Shown here: one piece after another, positions 7,942-15,522 of the stretch
Numbering within the stretch: position 1 is the stretch's first letter
Layout: the number at the start of each line of letters is the position of its first letter
Source: an uncultured Rhodanobacter sp.
GTDB lineage: Bacteria > Pseudomonadota > Gammaproteobacteria > Xanthomonadales > Rhodanobacteraceae
Assembly: GCA_937906285.1 (NCBI GenBank)
Contig: CALCWL010000305.1
Coordinates: 1 to 26,872 of the forward strand
DNA: 26,872 nucleotides
Direction of reading: 5' to 3'
Position numbers and translations under genes: made by a program
Notes under the pieces: model-generated
What the model saw: only the letters and a program-made list of their open reading frames with translations
Databases searched by the model: none
Told to the model about the DNA's origin: nothing

Positions 7942-10172
7942 CTGCGCGTCCCGATCGCCTGTACGACCTGCTGCCGGTGGTCTACCGCATGCGCGATGCG
8001 GAGCAGGGCTATCCGCTGCGCGATCTCCTGCGCGTGCTGGCGCGCCAGGCCGACGTGCTGGAGCAGGACATCGCGCGGCTGTACGACAACGCATTCATTG
8101 AAACCTGCGACGATTGGGTGGTGCCGTACCTCGGCGACCTGCTCGGTTATACGTTGCTGCCGGAGTCGGCCACGCTGGGCGCGGACGGCTGTCGCGACGC
8201 CGGCCTCGGCCGCGTGCTGGCGCCGCGCGCCGACGTGGCCAACACCATCGACGCGCGGCGGCGCAAGGGCACGCTGTCGCTGCTGGAGGACCTGTCCCGC
8301 GACGCCGCCGGCTGGCCGGCGCGCGCGGTGGAGTTCTACCGCTGGCTCGGCTGGATGCAGCATCTGGATCACCAACACCCGCGCCGCGGCGGCACCGCCG
8401 ACCTGCGCGATCCGGGCCGACTGCAACGCATCGGCTGGGCCGACGGCGCGTTCGACCCGTTTGCGCACAGCGTGGACGTGCGGCGCCTGGGCAGCGCGCA
8501 GCGGCGCGGCCGCCACCACGTCCCCGCGGTGGGCGTGTTCGCCTGCCGCCTGCGCAGCTATCCGGTGACGTGCACGCCGGCGTACTGCATCGAGGAACGC
8601 GGGCCGCAGTGTTTCAGCTTCAGCGTGCTGGGCAATGACACGCCGCTGTTCCAGCGTCCGGTCGCGGAAACCGAACCCACCCACATCGCCGACGAGCGCA
8701 ACCTGCCATTGCCGCTGCGCCGCTGGCGTTTCGCCGAGCGCGGCCCGCTGGCCGATTACGCCAGTGTGGCGGACGAGTTCTATGGCGACGGCCGCAGCGT
8801 GCAGTTGTGGGCGCCGGACTGGCCGGCGAAAGGCCAGGGCCTGCCGGTGCCGCGCGAGGCACTGATTCCGGCCGACCTGTCCGGCTGGCGCGGGCAGGTG
8901 AAGCGCGGGCGCGTGGCGGTCGACCCCGAGCGCGGCCGGCTGCTGTTTCCTGCCAACCAGCGGCCGAAGCGCGGCGTATGGGTGAGCTACCAGTACGGCT
9001 TCGCTGGCGATCTCGGCGGCGGCGAATACGCGCGGGTCACGCCGGAGCTGGAAGGCGCCACGCGCTACGTGGTGCACGCCGCGCGGCCGGATCGCGCGGC
9101 GAACGTCGGCTGGCCGGTTGGCCACTTCAGCAGCATCGCCGACGCGCTGGCGGCGTGGGCGCAGGCCAAGGCGGCCACGCCGGCGCTGCGCGCGGTGGTG
9201 ATCGAGCTGGCGGAGAGCGGCGTGTACGAAGGCAGCGTCGAACTGCAGCTCGACGCTGGCGAGGCGATCCAGCTGCGTGCGGCCGAACGCACGCGACCGG
9301 TGCTGCGCCTGCTCGACGTGCGCGCCAGCCAGCCGGACGCGCTCGGCATCGGCGGTCGCGCCGGCAGCCGCGTGCTGCTGGACGGCTTGCTGATCGTGGG
9401 CCGCGGCATCGAGGTGCACGGGCCGGACGACGAGGCCGCCGCGGACGGCGATTTGTGCGAGCTGCTGATCCGCCACTGCACCCTGGTGCCGGGCTGGGCG
9501 CTGCAATGCGACTGCGACCCGAAGCGTCCCGGCGAGCCCAGCATCACCCTCGACGGCACCCGTGCCGCGCTGCGCGTCGAGCACAGCATCCTCGGCGCCA
9601 TCGCGGTGATCAGCCCGGAGCATCGCGGCGAGCCGCTGGCGCTGGAGCTGTGCGACAGCATCCTCGACGCCACCGCCGCCGAGCGCGTGGCGCTGGGCGC
9701 GCCGGACGAGGCGGTGGCCTACGTCGAGGCCAGCTTCCGCCGCTGCACGGTGATCGGCGCGGTGCAGGCGCACGGCATCGCGCTGGCCGAGGATTCGATC
9801 TTCGCCAGCCCGCTGCGCGTGCTGCGCCGGCAGCAGGGTTGCATGCGCTTCTGCTACGTGGCCGACGGCTCGCGCACGCCGCCGCGCTTCCACTGCCAGC
9901 CGGATCTGGCGCTGGCCGCGGTCGATGCCACGCGACGCGCACACGAAACGCTGCGCGTGGTGCCGCTGTTCCGCAGCCGACGTTACGGCTCGCCCAACTA
10001 TCTGCGCCTGGCCGACGACTGCTGTGATGAAATCAGCCGCGGCGCCTCCGACCGTTCGGTAATGGGCGTGTGGCACGACCTGTACGAACCGCAGCGCGAG
10101 GCGAACCTCGCGGCGCGGCTGGCCGAATACGTTCCGGCGGGCACGGACGCCGGCATCCTCTTTGCGAGTTAG
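7938..10172 (+). CDS. Phage tail protein I-like baseplate/tail-fibre protein with long C-terminal extension
   Basis: 744 aa. The first about 160 residues match the gpI-type pattern: RLYDLLPVVYRMRDAEQG, LARQADVLEQDIARLYDN, and FIETCDDWVVPYLGDLLGY. P2 gpI has under 200 residues, so most of this protein is an extension. Its middle part has a Cys group (YPVTCTPAYCIEERGPQC), and the C-terminal 350 residues show many short strands separated by turns, with motifs such as RVLLDGLLIVGRGIEVHG and LRVEHSILGAIAVI, resembling a right-handed beta-helix. Such domains are common in tail spikes and receptor-binding proteins. The start is fixed by the ATGA overlap and by a perfect AGGAGG (7925-7930). The likely role is at the baseplate edge, connecting or forming a fibre; the receptor-binding role is inferred. 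Confidence 0.8.
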   Translation: MTARPDRLYDLLPVVYRMRDAEQGYPLRDLLRVLARQADVLEQDIARLYDNAFIETCDDWVVPYLGDLLGYTLLPESATLGADGCRDAGLGRVLAPRADVANTIDARRRKGTLSLLEDLSRDAAGWPARAVEFYRWLGWMQHLDHQHPRRGGTADLRDPGRLQRIGWADGAFDPFAHSVDVRRLGSAQRRGRHHVPAVGVFACRLRSYPVTCTPAYCIEERGPQCFSFSVLGNDTPLFQRPVAETEPTHIADERNLPLPLRRWRFAERGPLADYASVADEFYGDGRSVQLWAPDWPAKGQGLPVPREALIPADLSGWRGQVKRGRVAVDPERGRLLFPANQRPKRGVWVSYQYGFAGDLGGGEYARVTPELEGATRYVVHAARPDRAANVGWPVGHFSSIADALAAWAQAKAATPALRAVVIELAESGVYEGSVELQLDAGEAIQLRAAERTRPVLRLLDVRASQPDALGIGGRAGSRVLLDGLLIVGRGIEVHGPDDEAAADGDLCELLIRHCTLVPGWALQCDCDPKRPGEPSITLDGTRAALRVEHSILGAIAVISPEHRGEPLALELCDSILDATAAERVALGAPDEAVAYVEASFRRCTVIGAVQAHGIALAEDSIFASPLRVLRRQQGCMRFCYVADGSRTPPRFHCQPDLALAAVDATRRAHETLRVVPLFRSRRYGSPNYLRLADDCCDEISRGASDRSVMGVWHDLYEPQREANLAARLAEYVPAGTDAGILFAS

Positions 10173-10175
10173 GAG
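10171..10175 (+). promoter_or_regulatory. Ribosome binding site deciding the DUF6519 start
   Basis: AGGAG overlaps the TAG stop of the gpI-like gene and lies seven bases before ATG 10183. It selects 10183 over the in-frame upstream start at 10162, which would lie inside the previous gene. Confidence 0.7.
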
Positions 10176-10182
10176 ATCGACC

Positions 10183-11817
10183 ATGAAAGGCGACTTCGCA
10201 CGCGTCAGCTTCGATCCGGCCCTGCATTACAGCCAGGTGTTCCAGCAGCAGGGCCGCGTGCTGCTGGAGGCGGACTGGAACGAACAGGGGCAGATCCAGT
10301 TGCAGCTGCTGCGCACCCTGGTGCGTGACCTGGTCGGCCCGTGCTGGGCCGCCGGCAGCGGCTTCGCCATCACCGTCAGCACCACCAACGCCGACGGCAG
10401 CAACAAGCCGCTGCCGCTGACCGACTGGCAACTGGCGCCGGGTCACTTCTACGTCGACGGCATCCTGTGCGTGAACGAGGCCGCGTGCACGCTGGCGCAG
10501 CAGCCCAACGCGCCGACGCCCGACTACGGCGTGGCCGACGGCAAGAGCGGCTTCGAGAATCCGCCGAAGGGCTATGCGCTGTGGCTGGACGTGTGGGAGC
10601 GGCACCTGTGCGCAGTGGAGGCGCCGGGCATCGCCGACGTGGCGCTGGACGGCGTGGATACCGCCACGCGCGCGCAGGTCGTGTGGCAGCTGCGGGTGCT
10701 CGACCAGCCGCGCGCGCAGCAGCAGCTCGACGACATCACCACGGCGTTGAAGACGCGCCGGCAGGCGGCCAACAATTCCGCCGACGCCGCCACGATCAAG
10801 CAGCAGCTCGCCGAGCTGGCCACATTGCGCAAGAGCCTCGACGGCGGCGGCCAGGCCAACGCCTCGCCGTGCGAGACCGTGCGCCAGCTGCTCGATGCGC
10901 GCGCGACCTATGCGCTGCCACGGCTGCGCGCGGAGCTGGGTCCGCACGAAGCCGACGACGATCCCTGCGTGATCGCCGCCGACGCGCGCTACCGCGGCAT
11001 GGAAAACCAGCTGTACCGGGTCGAGATCCACCAGGGCGGGCCGGCCGGCGCGGCCAGCTTCAAGTGGTCGCGCGAGAACGGTTCGGTGGTGTTCGCGATC
11101 ACCCGCAGCGACCTCGGCGCAGTGGCGGACGACGGCAGCGCGCCGCTGACGGTGACGCTGGCCACGCTCGGCCGCGATGCCCGGCTCGGGCTGGCGGCGA
11201 ACGACTGGGTCGAACTGGTCGACGACCGCTACACGCTGGGCCAGCGCGCGTACCCGCTGCTGCAGGTGCTCGCGATCGATCCGGCGAACGCCAGCGTCAC
11301 CCTGAACGTGCCGAAGAACACCACGCCGTGGCCGCTGTCCGACGATCCGCGCCAGCATCCGCTGCTGCGCCGCTGGGACCAGCGCGCAGCGGTGGACGCC
11401 CAGGGCGTGCTGGCGGTGGCCGAAGGCGACGCGATCGCGCTGGAGAACGGCATCGAGATCACCTTCGAGCCCGGCGGCGTCTACGCCACCGGCGACTACT
11501 GGCTGATTCCCGCGCGCGTGGCCGGCGACGGCCAGCTCGACTGGCCGTCGGCGAACGGCACGCCCGCGGCTCTTCCGCCACGCGGCCTGCACCATTGCGC
11601 GGCACTCGGCGTCAGCGGCGACGGCAATTACGATGAATGCTGCTGCCGCTTCGCCAGCCTGTGCGAGCTGCTGCGTGCCTCGGCCAAGGCTTCGCCCGGC
11701 ACGTCCATGCACAAATTGTTCGCTGCACCCGCGGCCAGTACGGCCAAGTCCGCAGCGGCGGGCAGCGTCAAGCGCAAGCGGACCCGCAAGCCGGCGAAAC
11801 CCGCCAGCCCGGCCTGA
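10183..11817 (+). CDS. DUF6519 domain-containing contractile-tail-associated protein
   Basis: 544 aa. The N-terminus MKGDFARVSFDPALHYSQV followed by QQGRVLLEADWNEQ is the recognisable DUF6519 signature, a family typically found at the end of eCIS-like tail operons; its exact function is unknown to me. A middle region (about residues 180-250) is helical and rich in Gln and Ala, possibly coiled coil. The following region has MENQLYRVEIHQGG and FKWSRENGSVVFAI, also typical. The last 40 residues are low complexity (Ala, Ser, Lys, Pro) with a strongly basic KRKRTRKPAK stretch. The gene starts 10 bp after the gpI-like stop, so it belongs to the same operon. It may be a surface or fibre component, but that is inference from position only. 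Confidence 0.83.
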   Translation: MKGDFARVSFDPALHYSQVFQQQGRVLLEADWNEQGQIQLQLLRTLVRDLVGPCWAAGSGFAITVSTTNADGSNKPLPLTDWQLAPGHFYVDGILCVNEAACTLAQQPNAPTPDYGVADGKSGFENPPKGYALWLDVWERHLCAVEAPGIADVALDGVDTATRAQVVWQLRVLDQPRAQQQLDDITTALKTRRQAANNSADAATIKQQLAELATLRKSLDGGGQANASPCETVRQLLDARATYALPRLRAELGPHEADDDPCVIAADARYRGMENQLYRVEIHQGGPAGAASFKWSRENGSVVFAITRSDLGAVADDGSAPLTVTLATLGRDARLGLAANDWVELVDDRYTLGQRAYPLLQVLAIDPANASVTLNVPKNTTPWPLSDDPRQHPLLRRWDQRAAVDAQGVLAVAEGDAIALENGIEITFEPGGVYATGDYWLIPARVAGDGQLDWPSANGTPAALPPRGLHHCAALGVSGDGNYDECCCRFASLCELLRASAKASPGTSMHKLFAAPAASTAKSAAAGSVKRKRTRKPAKPASPA

Positions 11818-11870
11818 ACATCGTCGCATCGAAGTCTCTTTGCCCAAGCCTGTCAACGAGGAAACGGCCC

Positions 11871-13400
11871 ATGGATCCCCTGACCGCCCCGTACTTCCCG
11901 ATCATCTACGTCCGCGGCTACGCGATGACGCCGAGCGAGATCGCGGCCACCGTCGCCACGCCCTACATGGGCTTCAACCTCGGCTCGACCAAGGTGCGCC
12001 AGGCGTGGGACGGCACCGTGCTGCGGCACGTGTTCGAGTCGCCGCTGGTACGGCTGATGAAGGATTACGGCTATCGCGATACCTACTCCAACGGCGTCGA
12101 GATCAGCGGCGAGATCCCGACGCGCAGCGTGGTGATCTACCGCTATTACGACCCGGCCGACAGCGATCTCGGCAGCGGCAAGGCGCTGTCCATCGTCGAG
12201 GCGGCGCAGGGCCTGAAGGCACTCCTGCACCAGGTGCGCGACCAGGTCTGCGGCGACGATGCCGAACGCCAGCAGGCCTTCCGCGTGCACCTGGTAGCGC
12301 ACTCGATGGGCGGCCTGGTGTGCCGCAGTTTCCTGCAGAACGACGCGATCAGCACGGCACAAGACCGCGCCATGGTCGACAAGGTATTCACCTACGCCAC
12401 GCCGCACAACGGCATCGAGATGGCCGGCTTCAACGTGCCCGCGGTGCTGGGCCTGTGGGACATGAACAACTTCAACCGCAAGACCATGGCCGGCTACCTC
12501 GGCCTGCAGGGCACGCCGGATCGGGTGGACACGCTGGACGGCAAGTTCGACCCGCGGCGATTCTTCTGTTTCGTCGGCACCAACCAGCGCGACTACGAGG
12601 TGGCGCTCGGGCTCAGCCGCAGGCTTGCCGGCGAGATGAGCGATGGCCTGGTGCGGATCGAGAACGCCACCGTGCAGGAGGCGCCGCGCGCGTTCTCCTA
12701 CCGCAGCCACAGCGGCACCTATGGCGTGGTCAATTCGGAGGACGGCTACCAGAACCTGGTGCGCTTCCTGTTCGGCGACGTGCGCGCGGACGGCACGCTG
12801 GAAGTCGACGCTCTGCCGTTGCCGGCGTCGATCCAGAAGGCCAAGGACAGCGGCAAGCAGGTGCGGGCCTCCTACTACTTCGAGGCCACCGTGGCGCCGC
12901 GCGGCGCGGCCAACTACAAGCTCACCGAGCGGCGCCGCGAGACCTTCAGCGCGGTGCTGCGCAGTTTCGACGAACTGCTGCGGCCGGAAAACCTCGGCCG
13001 CACGGCGCCGCGTTCGCCGGTGTTGTTCTCGGCCTTCCTCGACACCAGCAAGATCACCGTGGGCCGCACCATGGTGTTCAGCGTGGACCTGGCGGTGTCC
13101 ACCACCGGTTACACCGTCGACAACAAGCTGTGGCTCGACCAGCACGTCGAAGGCGAATACCTGTTCCGCAACACCGTGGTGATCCGTGCCACCCAGACCG
13201 CCGAAGGTTGGAACCTGCGTTACGTGTTCGTCGACGATCGCTCCAGCGAGTCGCTGGGCACGCTGGCTGCGCGCGACGGCGAGGACTACCTGATCCCGCT
13301 GTCCTCGCCGAAAGGCTTCAAGGGGCAGCTGCGCCTGAGCGTGGCCCGCGTGGCCGTGGCGGCCGAACTGGCCGAGGCGGCGATCGGCGCGAGCCGGTGA
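11871..13400 (+). CDS. Lipase-like alpha/beta hydrolase, candidate injection-system cargo or accessory enzyme
   Basis: 509 aa. Start ATG 11871 has GAGGAAA upstream (11858-11864). A beta strand with PIIYVRGYA near residues 10-18 resembles the oxyanion region of lipases. LVAHSMGGLV holds the nucleophile elbow, with Ser145 in an A-H-S-M-G context, where Ala replaces the first Gly of GxSxG. A candidate catalytic His is H280 (YRSHSGTYG); the acid cannot be fixed by eye. Residues from about 320 to 509 form a separate beta-rich domain with no recognised family. There is no signal peptide and no membrane segment, so Sec export is unlikely. The gene lies 53 bp after DUF6519, on the same strand, and ends the tail cluster. 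Substrate unknown: esterase, phospholipase or acyltransferase are possible. The cargo role is inferred only from position and lack of a signal. Confidence 0.75.
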   Translation: MDPLTAPYFPIIYVRGYAMTPSEIAATVATPYMGFNLGSTKVRQAWDGTVLRHVFESPLVRLMKDYGYRDTYSNGVEISGEIPTRSVVIYRYYDPADSDLGSGKALSIVEAAQGLKALLHQVRDQVCGDDAERQQAFRVHLVAHSMGGLVCRSFLQNDAISTAQDRAMVDKVFTYATPHNGIEMAGFNVPAVLGLWDMNNFNRKTMAGYLGLQGTPDRVDTLDGKFDPRRFFCFVGTNQRDYEVALGLSRRLAGEMSDGLVRIENATVQEAPRAFSYRSHSGTYGVVNSEDGYQNLVRFLFGDVRADGTLEVDALPLPASIQKAKDSGKQVRASYYFEATVAPRGAANYKLTERRRETFSAVLRSFDELLRPENLGRTAPRSPVLFSAFLDTSKITVGRTMVFSVDLAVSTTGYTVDNKLWLDQHVEGEYLFRNTVVIRATQTAEGWNLRYVFVDDRSSESLGTLAARDGEDYLIPLSSPKGFKGQLRLSVARVAVAAELAEAAIGASR

Positions 13401-13439
13401 TTCGCCTCGTTGCGCGGAGGCGGGGGACACTGCTGCCTT

Positions 13440-13445
13440 TACACT
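13440..13445 (+). promoter_or_regulatory. Candidate -10 box of dusA (possible leaderless transcript)
   Basis: TACACT lies six bases before the dusA ATG, so the predicted transcription start falls at or next to the A of the start codon. There is no Shine-Dalgarno sequence in front of dusA, which fits a leaderless message. No good -35 is visible at normal spacing; TTGCGC at 13410 is too far away. Confidence 0.35.
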
Positions 13446-13451
13446 ACGCGC

Positions 13452-14435
13452 ATGAACGATTCCGTCGCCGCCTCGCCGTGGCACCTCAGCGTCGCGCCCA
13501 TGATGGACTGGACCGACCGCCACTGCCGTTACTTCCACCGGCTGCTGTCGCCGCGGGCGCGGCTGTACACCGAGATGGTGACCAGTGCGGCGCTGGTGCG
13601 CGGCAAGCAGTTGCGCCTGCTCGAGCACAGTCAGCAGGAACACCCGCTGGCGCTGCAGCTGGGCGGCAGTGATCCGCGGGAGCTGGCGCAGGCCGCGCGC
13701 TTCGGCGCCGAGGCCGGCTACGACGAGATCAACCTCAACGTGGGCTGTCCCTCCGACCGCGTGCAGTCGGGCCGCTTCGGCGCCTGCCTGATGTATGAGC
13801 CTGCGCTGGTCGCCGACTGCGTGAAGGCGATGCGGGATGCGGTCGGCATCCCGGTGACGGTGAAGTGCCGCATCGGCGTGGACGACCAGGACGACTACGC
13901 CGACCTGCAGCACTTCACCGAGCTGATGCTGGAGGCCGGCACCGAGGTACTGGTGGTGCATGCGCGCAAGGCCTGGCTCAAGGGCCTGTCGCCGAAGGAG
14001 AACCGCGAGATCCCGCCGCTCGACTACGAGCGCGTGTACCGGCTCAAGCGCGAGTTTCCCGAGCTGGTGGTGGCGATCAACGGCGGCATCACCACGGTCG
14101 AACAGGTGCGCGCGCACCTGGCCCGGCTGGACGGGGTGATGCTGGGTCGGGCGGCGTACCACGATCCGTACCTGCTGGCGCAGGTCGAGCACGCGCTGCA
14201 CGGCGAACCGCTGCCCGCGCGCGAGGACGTGCTGCGGCGCATGCGGCCGTACGTCGAGGCCGAGCTGGCGCGCGGCACCGCGCTCAAGCACATCACGCGC
14301 CACCTGCTGGGGTTGTACCAGGGCGAGCCCGGCGCGCGGGCGTTTCGCCGCACGCTCAGCGAGGGCGCGCATCTGCCGGGGGCGGGTTGGGCATTGCTGG
14401 AACAGGCGATGGCGCCGTGTGCGGCGGCAGCGTGA
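13452..14435 (+). CDS. dusA: tRNA-dihydrouridine(20/20a) synthase DusA
   Basis: 327 aa, normal DusA length. It uses FMN and NADPH to reduce uridine to dihydrouridine in the D-loop of tRNA. The N-terminal TIM barrel starts with SVAPMMDWTDRHCRYFHR. The catalytic loop INLNVGCPSDRVQSGRFGAC contains Cys99, the general acid, and its Ser-Asp-Arg-Val and Gly-Arg-Phe-Gly context is characteristic of the DusA subfamily, not DusB or DusC. KCRIGVDD, LVVHARKAWLKGLSPKENR and INGGI supply FMN and tRNA contacts. The ATG at 13452 matches the usual N-terminus; the upstream in-frame extension to 13410 has no family support. The gene is 51 bp after the hydrolase but belongs to core metabolism, so it marks the end of the accessory cluster. 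Confidence 0.95.
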   Translation: MNDSVAASPWHLSVAPMMDWTDRHCRYFHRLLSPRARLYTEMVTSAALVRGKQLRLLEHSQQEHPLALQLGGSDPRELAQAARFGAEAGYDEINLNVGCPSDRVQSGRFGACLMYEPALVADCVKAMRDAVGIPVTVKCRIGVDDQDDYADLQHFTELMLEAGTEVLVVHARKAWLKGLSPKENREIPPLDYERVYRLKREFPELVVAINGGITTVEQVRAHLARLDGVMLGRAAYHDPYLLAQVEHALHGEPLPAREDVLRRMRPYVEAELARGTALKHITRHLLGLYQGEPGARAFRRTLSEGAHLPGAGWALLEQAMAPCAAAA

Positions 14436-14482
14436 CAGGCACCACCCATCCGGTCAGCATTCAGGCCTGATCGCCTAGGCTG

Positions 14483-14499
14483 GGCGTTCGTTCAACGCC
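14483..14499. repeat. Inverted repeat upstream of the PepSY-phoPQ genes
   Basis: GGCGTT and AACGCC form a perfect 6-bp inverted repeat with a five-base centre, 17 bp before the PepSY start. It could be an operator half-site pair or an mRNA hairpin. No GTTTA-type PhoP direct repeat is visible here. Confidence 0.4.
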
Positions 14500-14516
14500 G
14501 GACGGGATATTCACGC

Positions 14517-14828
14517 ATGATCAGGTACAAGAGCATGCTGCTGGCCGCATTGGTCCCGTTCGCGGGCGCGGCGGCGGCACAGACGGGCAAGCCGGCGGTG
14601 ACGCTGGATCAGGCGGTGCTCCAGGTGCAGCAGGAAACCGGTGGCAAGGTGTTGTCGGCGGAATCGCGCGGTGTCGGCCGCCGGATGGAGTACCGCATCA
14701 AGGTGCTCACCCCGAACGGCCACGTGAAGGTGATGGCGATTTCCTCCGAAGCGAGCAAGAATCCGGGGTCGGCCCAGTCGACCAAGAACCCGCCCGGGCG
14801 GAATGCGGGCAGCAAGGAGAAACATTGA
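14517..14828 (+). CDS. Small periplasmic PepSY-domain protein
   Basis: 103 aa. An N-terminal signal peptide (MIRYKSMLLAALVPFAGAAA, cleavage near residue 20-22 in AAAAQ) is followed by one PepSY-like unit of about 55 residues: TLDQAVLQVQQETGGKVLSA, then the predicted strand MEYRIKVLTPNGHVKVMAI. The last 25 residues are a disordered basic and Asn/Lys/Ser-rich tail. PepSY domains often act as inhibitors or sensors outside the membrane. The gene lies directly before a PhoP/PhoQ-like pair (one base to the regulator start), so it is almost certainly co-transcribed and may modulate the kinase. That regulatory role is inference. The stop TGA 14826-14828 leaves the regulator's AAGGAG inside this gene. 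Confidence 0.8.
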   Translation: MIRYKSMLLAALVPFAGAAAAQTGKPAVTLDQAVLQVQQETGGKVLSAESRGVGRRMEYRIKVLTPNGHVKVMAISSEASKNPGSAQSTKNPPGRNAGSKEKH

Positions 14829-14829
14829 C

Positions 14830-15522
14830 ATGCGCATCCTGTTGGTGGAAGACGAGGCGCCGTTGCGCGAGACGCTGGCGGCCCGGCTGAAACGCGACGG
14901 CTTTGCCGTCGATGCGGCGCAGGACGGCGAGGAGGGCATCTATCTCGGCCGCGAGGTGCCGTTCGACCTGGCCATCATCGACCTGGGCCTGCCCAAGATG
15001 TCCGGCATGGACCTGGTCAAGGCGCTGCGCGAGGCGGGCCAGCGCTATCCGATCCTGATCCTCACCGCGCGCGGCAGCTGGCAGGACAAGGTCGAGGGGC
15101 TCAAGTACGGCGCCGACGACTACCTGGTCAAGCCGTTCCACGTCGAGGAACTGCTGGCGCGCATCAACGCGCTGGTGCGGCGGGCCAGCGGCTGGTCCAA
15201 GCCGATCCTGGCCTGCGGCGTGATCAAGCTCGACACCACCGCGCAGACGGTGACGGTGGAGGGCAAGCTGGTCGACCTCACCAGCTACGAGTACAAGGTG
15301 CTCGAATACCTCATGCTGCACGCGGGCGAGCTGGTCTCCAAGGCCGACCTCACCGAGCACATCTACCAGCAGGATTTCGACCGCGACTCGAACGTGCTGG
15401 AGGTCTTCATCGGCCGCCTGCGCCGCAAGCTGGATCCGGAAGGCACCCTGAAACCCATCGAGACGGTACGTGGACGCGGATACCGCTTTGCCATCCCGCG
15501 CACCGACGGCGACGACGAATGA
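14830..15522 (+). CDS. phoP: PhoP/OmpR-family response regulator
   Basis: 230 aa. The receiver domain (1-118) has acidic E7/D8, phosphoacceptor D51 in IIDLGLPKMSG, T79 and K101. A winged-helix DNA-binding domain follows (about 130-225), with LTSYEYKVLEYLMLHAGELVSK and a C-terminal ETVRGRGYRF, the recognition helix and wing of the OmpR family. On phosphorylation by the downstream kinase it should dimerise and bind direct-repeat promoters. Similarity to PhoP is strong (GLPKMSGMDLVKALR, IYQQDFDRDSNVLEVFIGRL). The start ATG 14830 is preceded by AAGGAG at 14814-14819; a start at 14803 would lie inside the PepSY gene. The regulator's last 53 bases overlap the kinase reading frame if that begins at its GTG. 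Confidence 0.92.
   Translation: MRILLVEDEAPLRETLAARLKRDGFAVDAAQDGEEGIYLGREVPFDLAIIDLGLPKMSGMDLVKALREAGQRYPILILTARGSWQDKVEGLKYGADDYLVKPFHVEELLARINALVRRASGWSKPILACGVIKLDTTAQTVTVEGKLVDLTSYEYKVLEYLMLHAGELVSKADLTEHIYQQDFDRDSNVLEVFIGRLRRKLDPEGTLKPIETVRGRGYRFAIPRTDGDDE

Noticed and set aside
5641..8094. 817-aa minus-strand open frame
   Set aside because: Mirrors the second baseplate gene, which has strong family motifs; no start signal and abnormal composition.
1..10172. Type VI secretion system
   Set aside because: No TssJ/L/M, TssF/G/K or ClpV-like genes are seen, and the gpI-like and DUF6519 proteins fit eCIS-like tails better.
11853..14372. 839-aa minus-strand open frame across hydrolase and dusA
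   Set aside because: It spans two unrelated genes on the other strand and has shadow-type composition.
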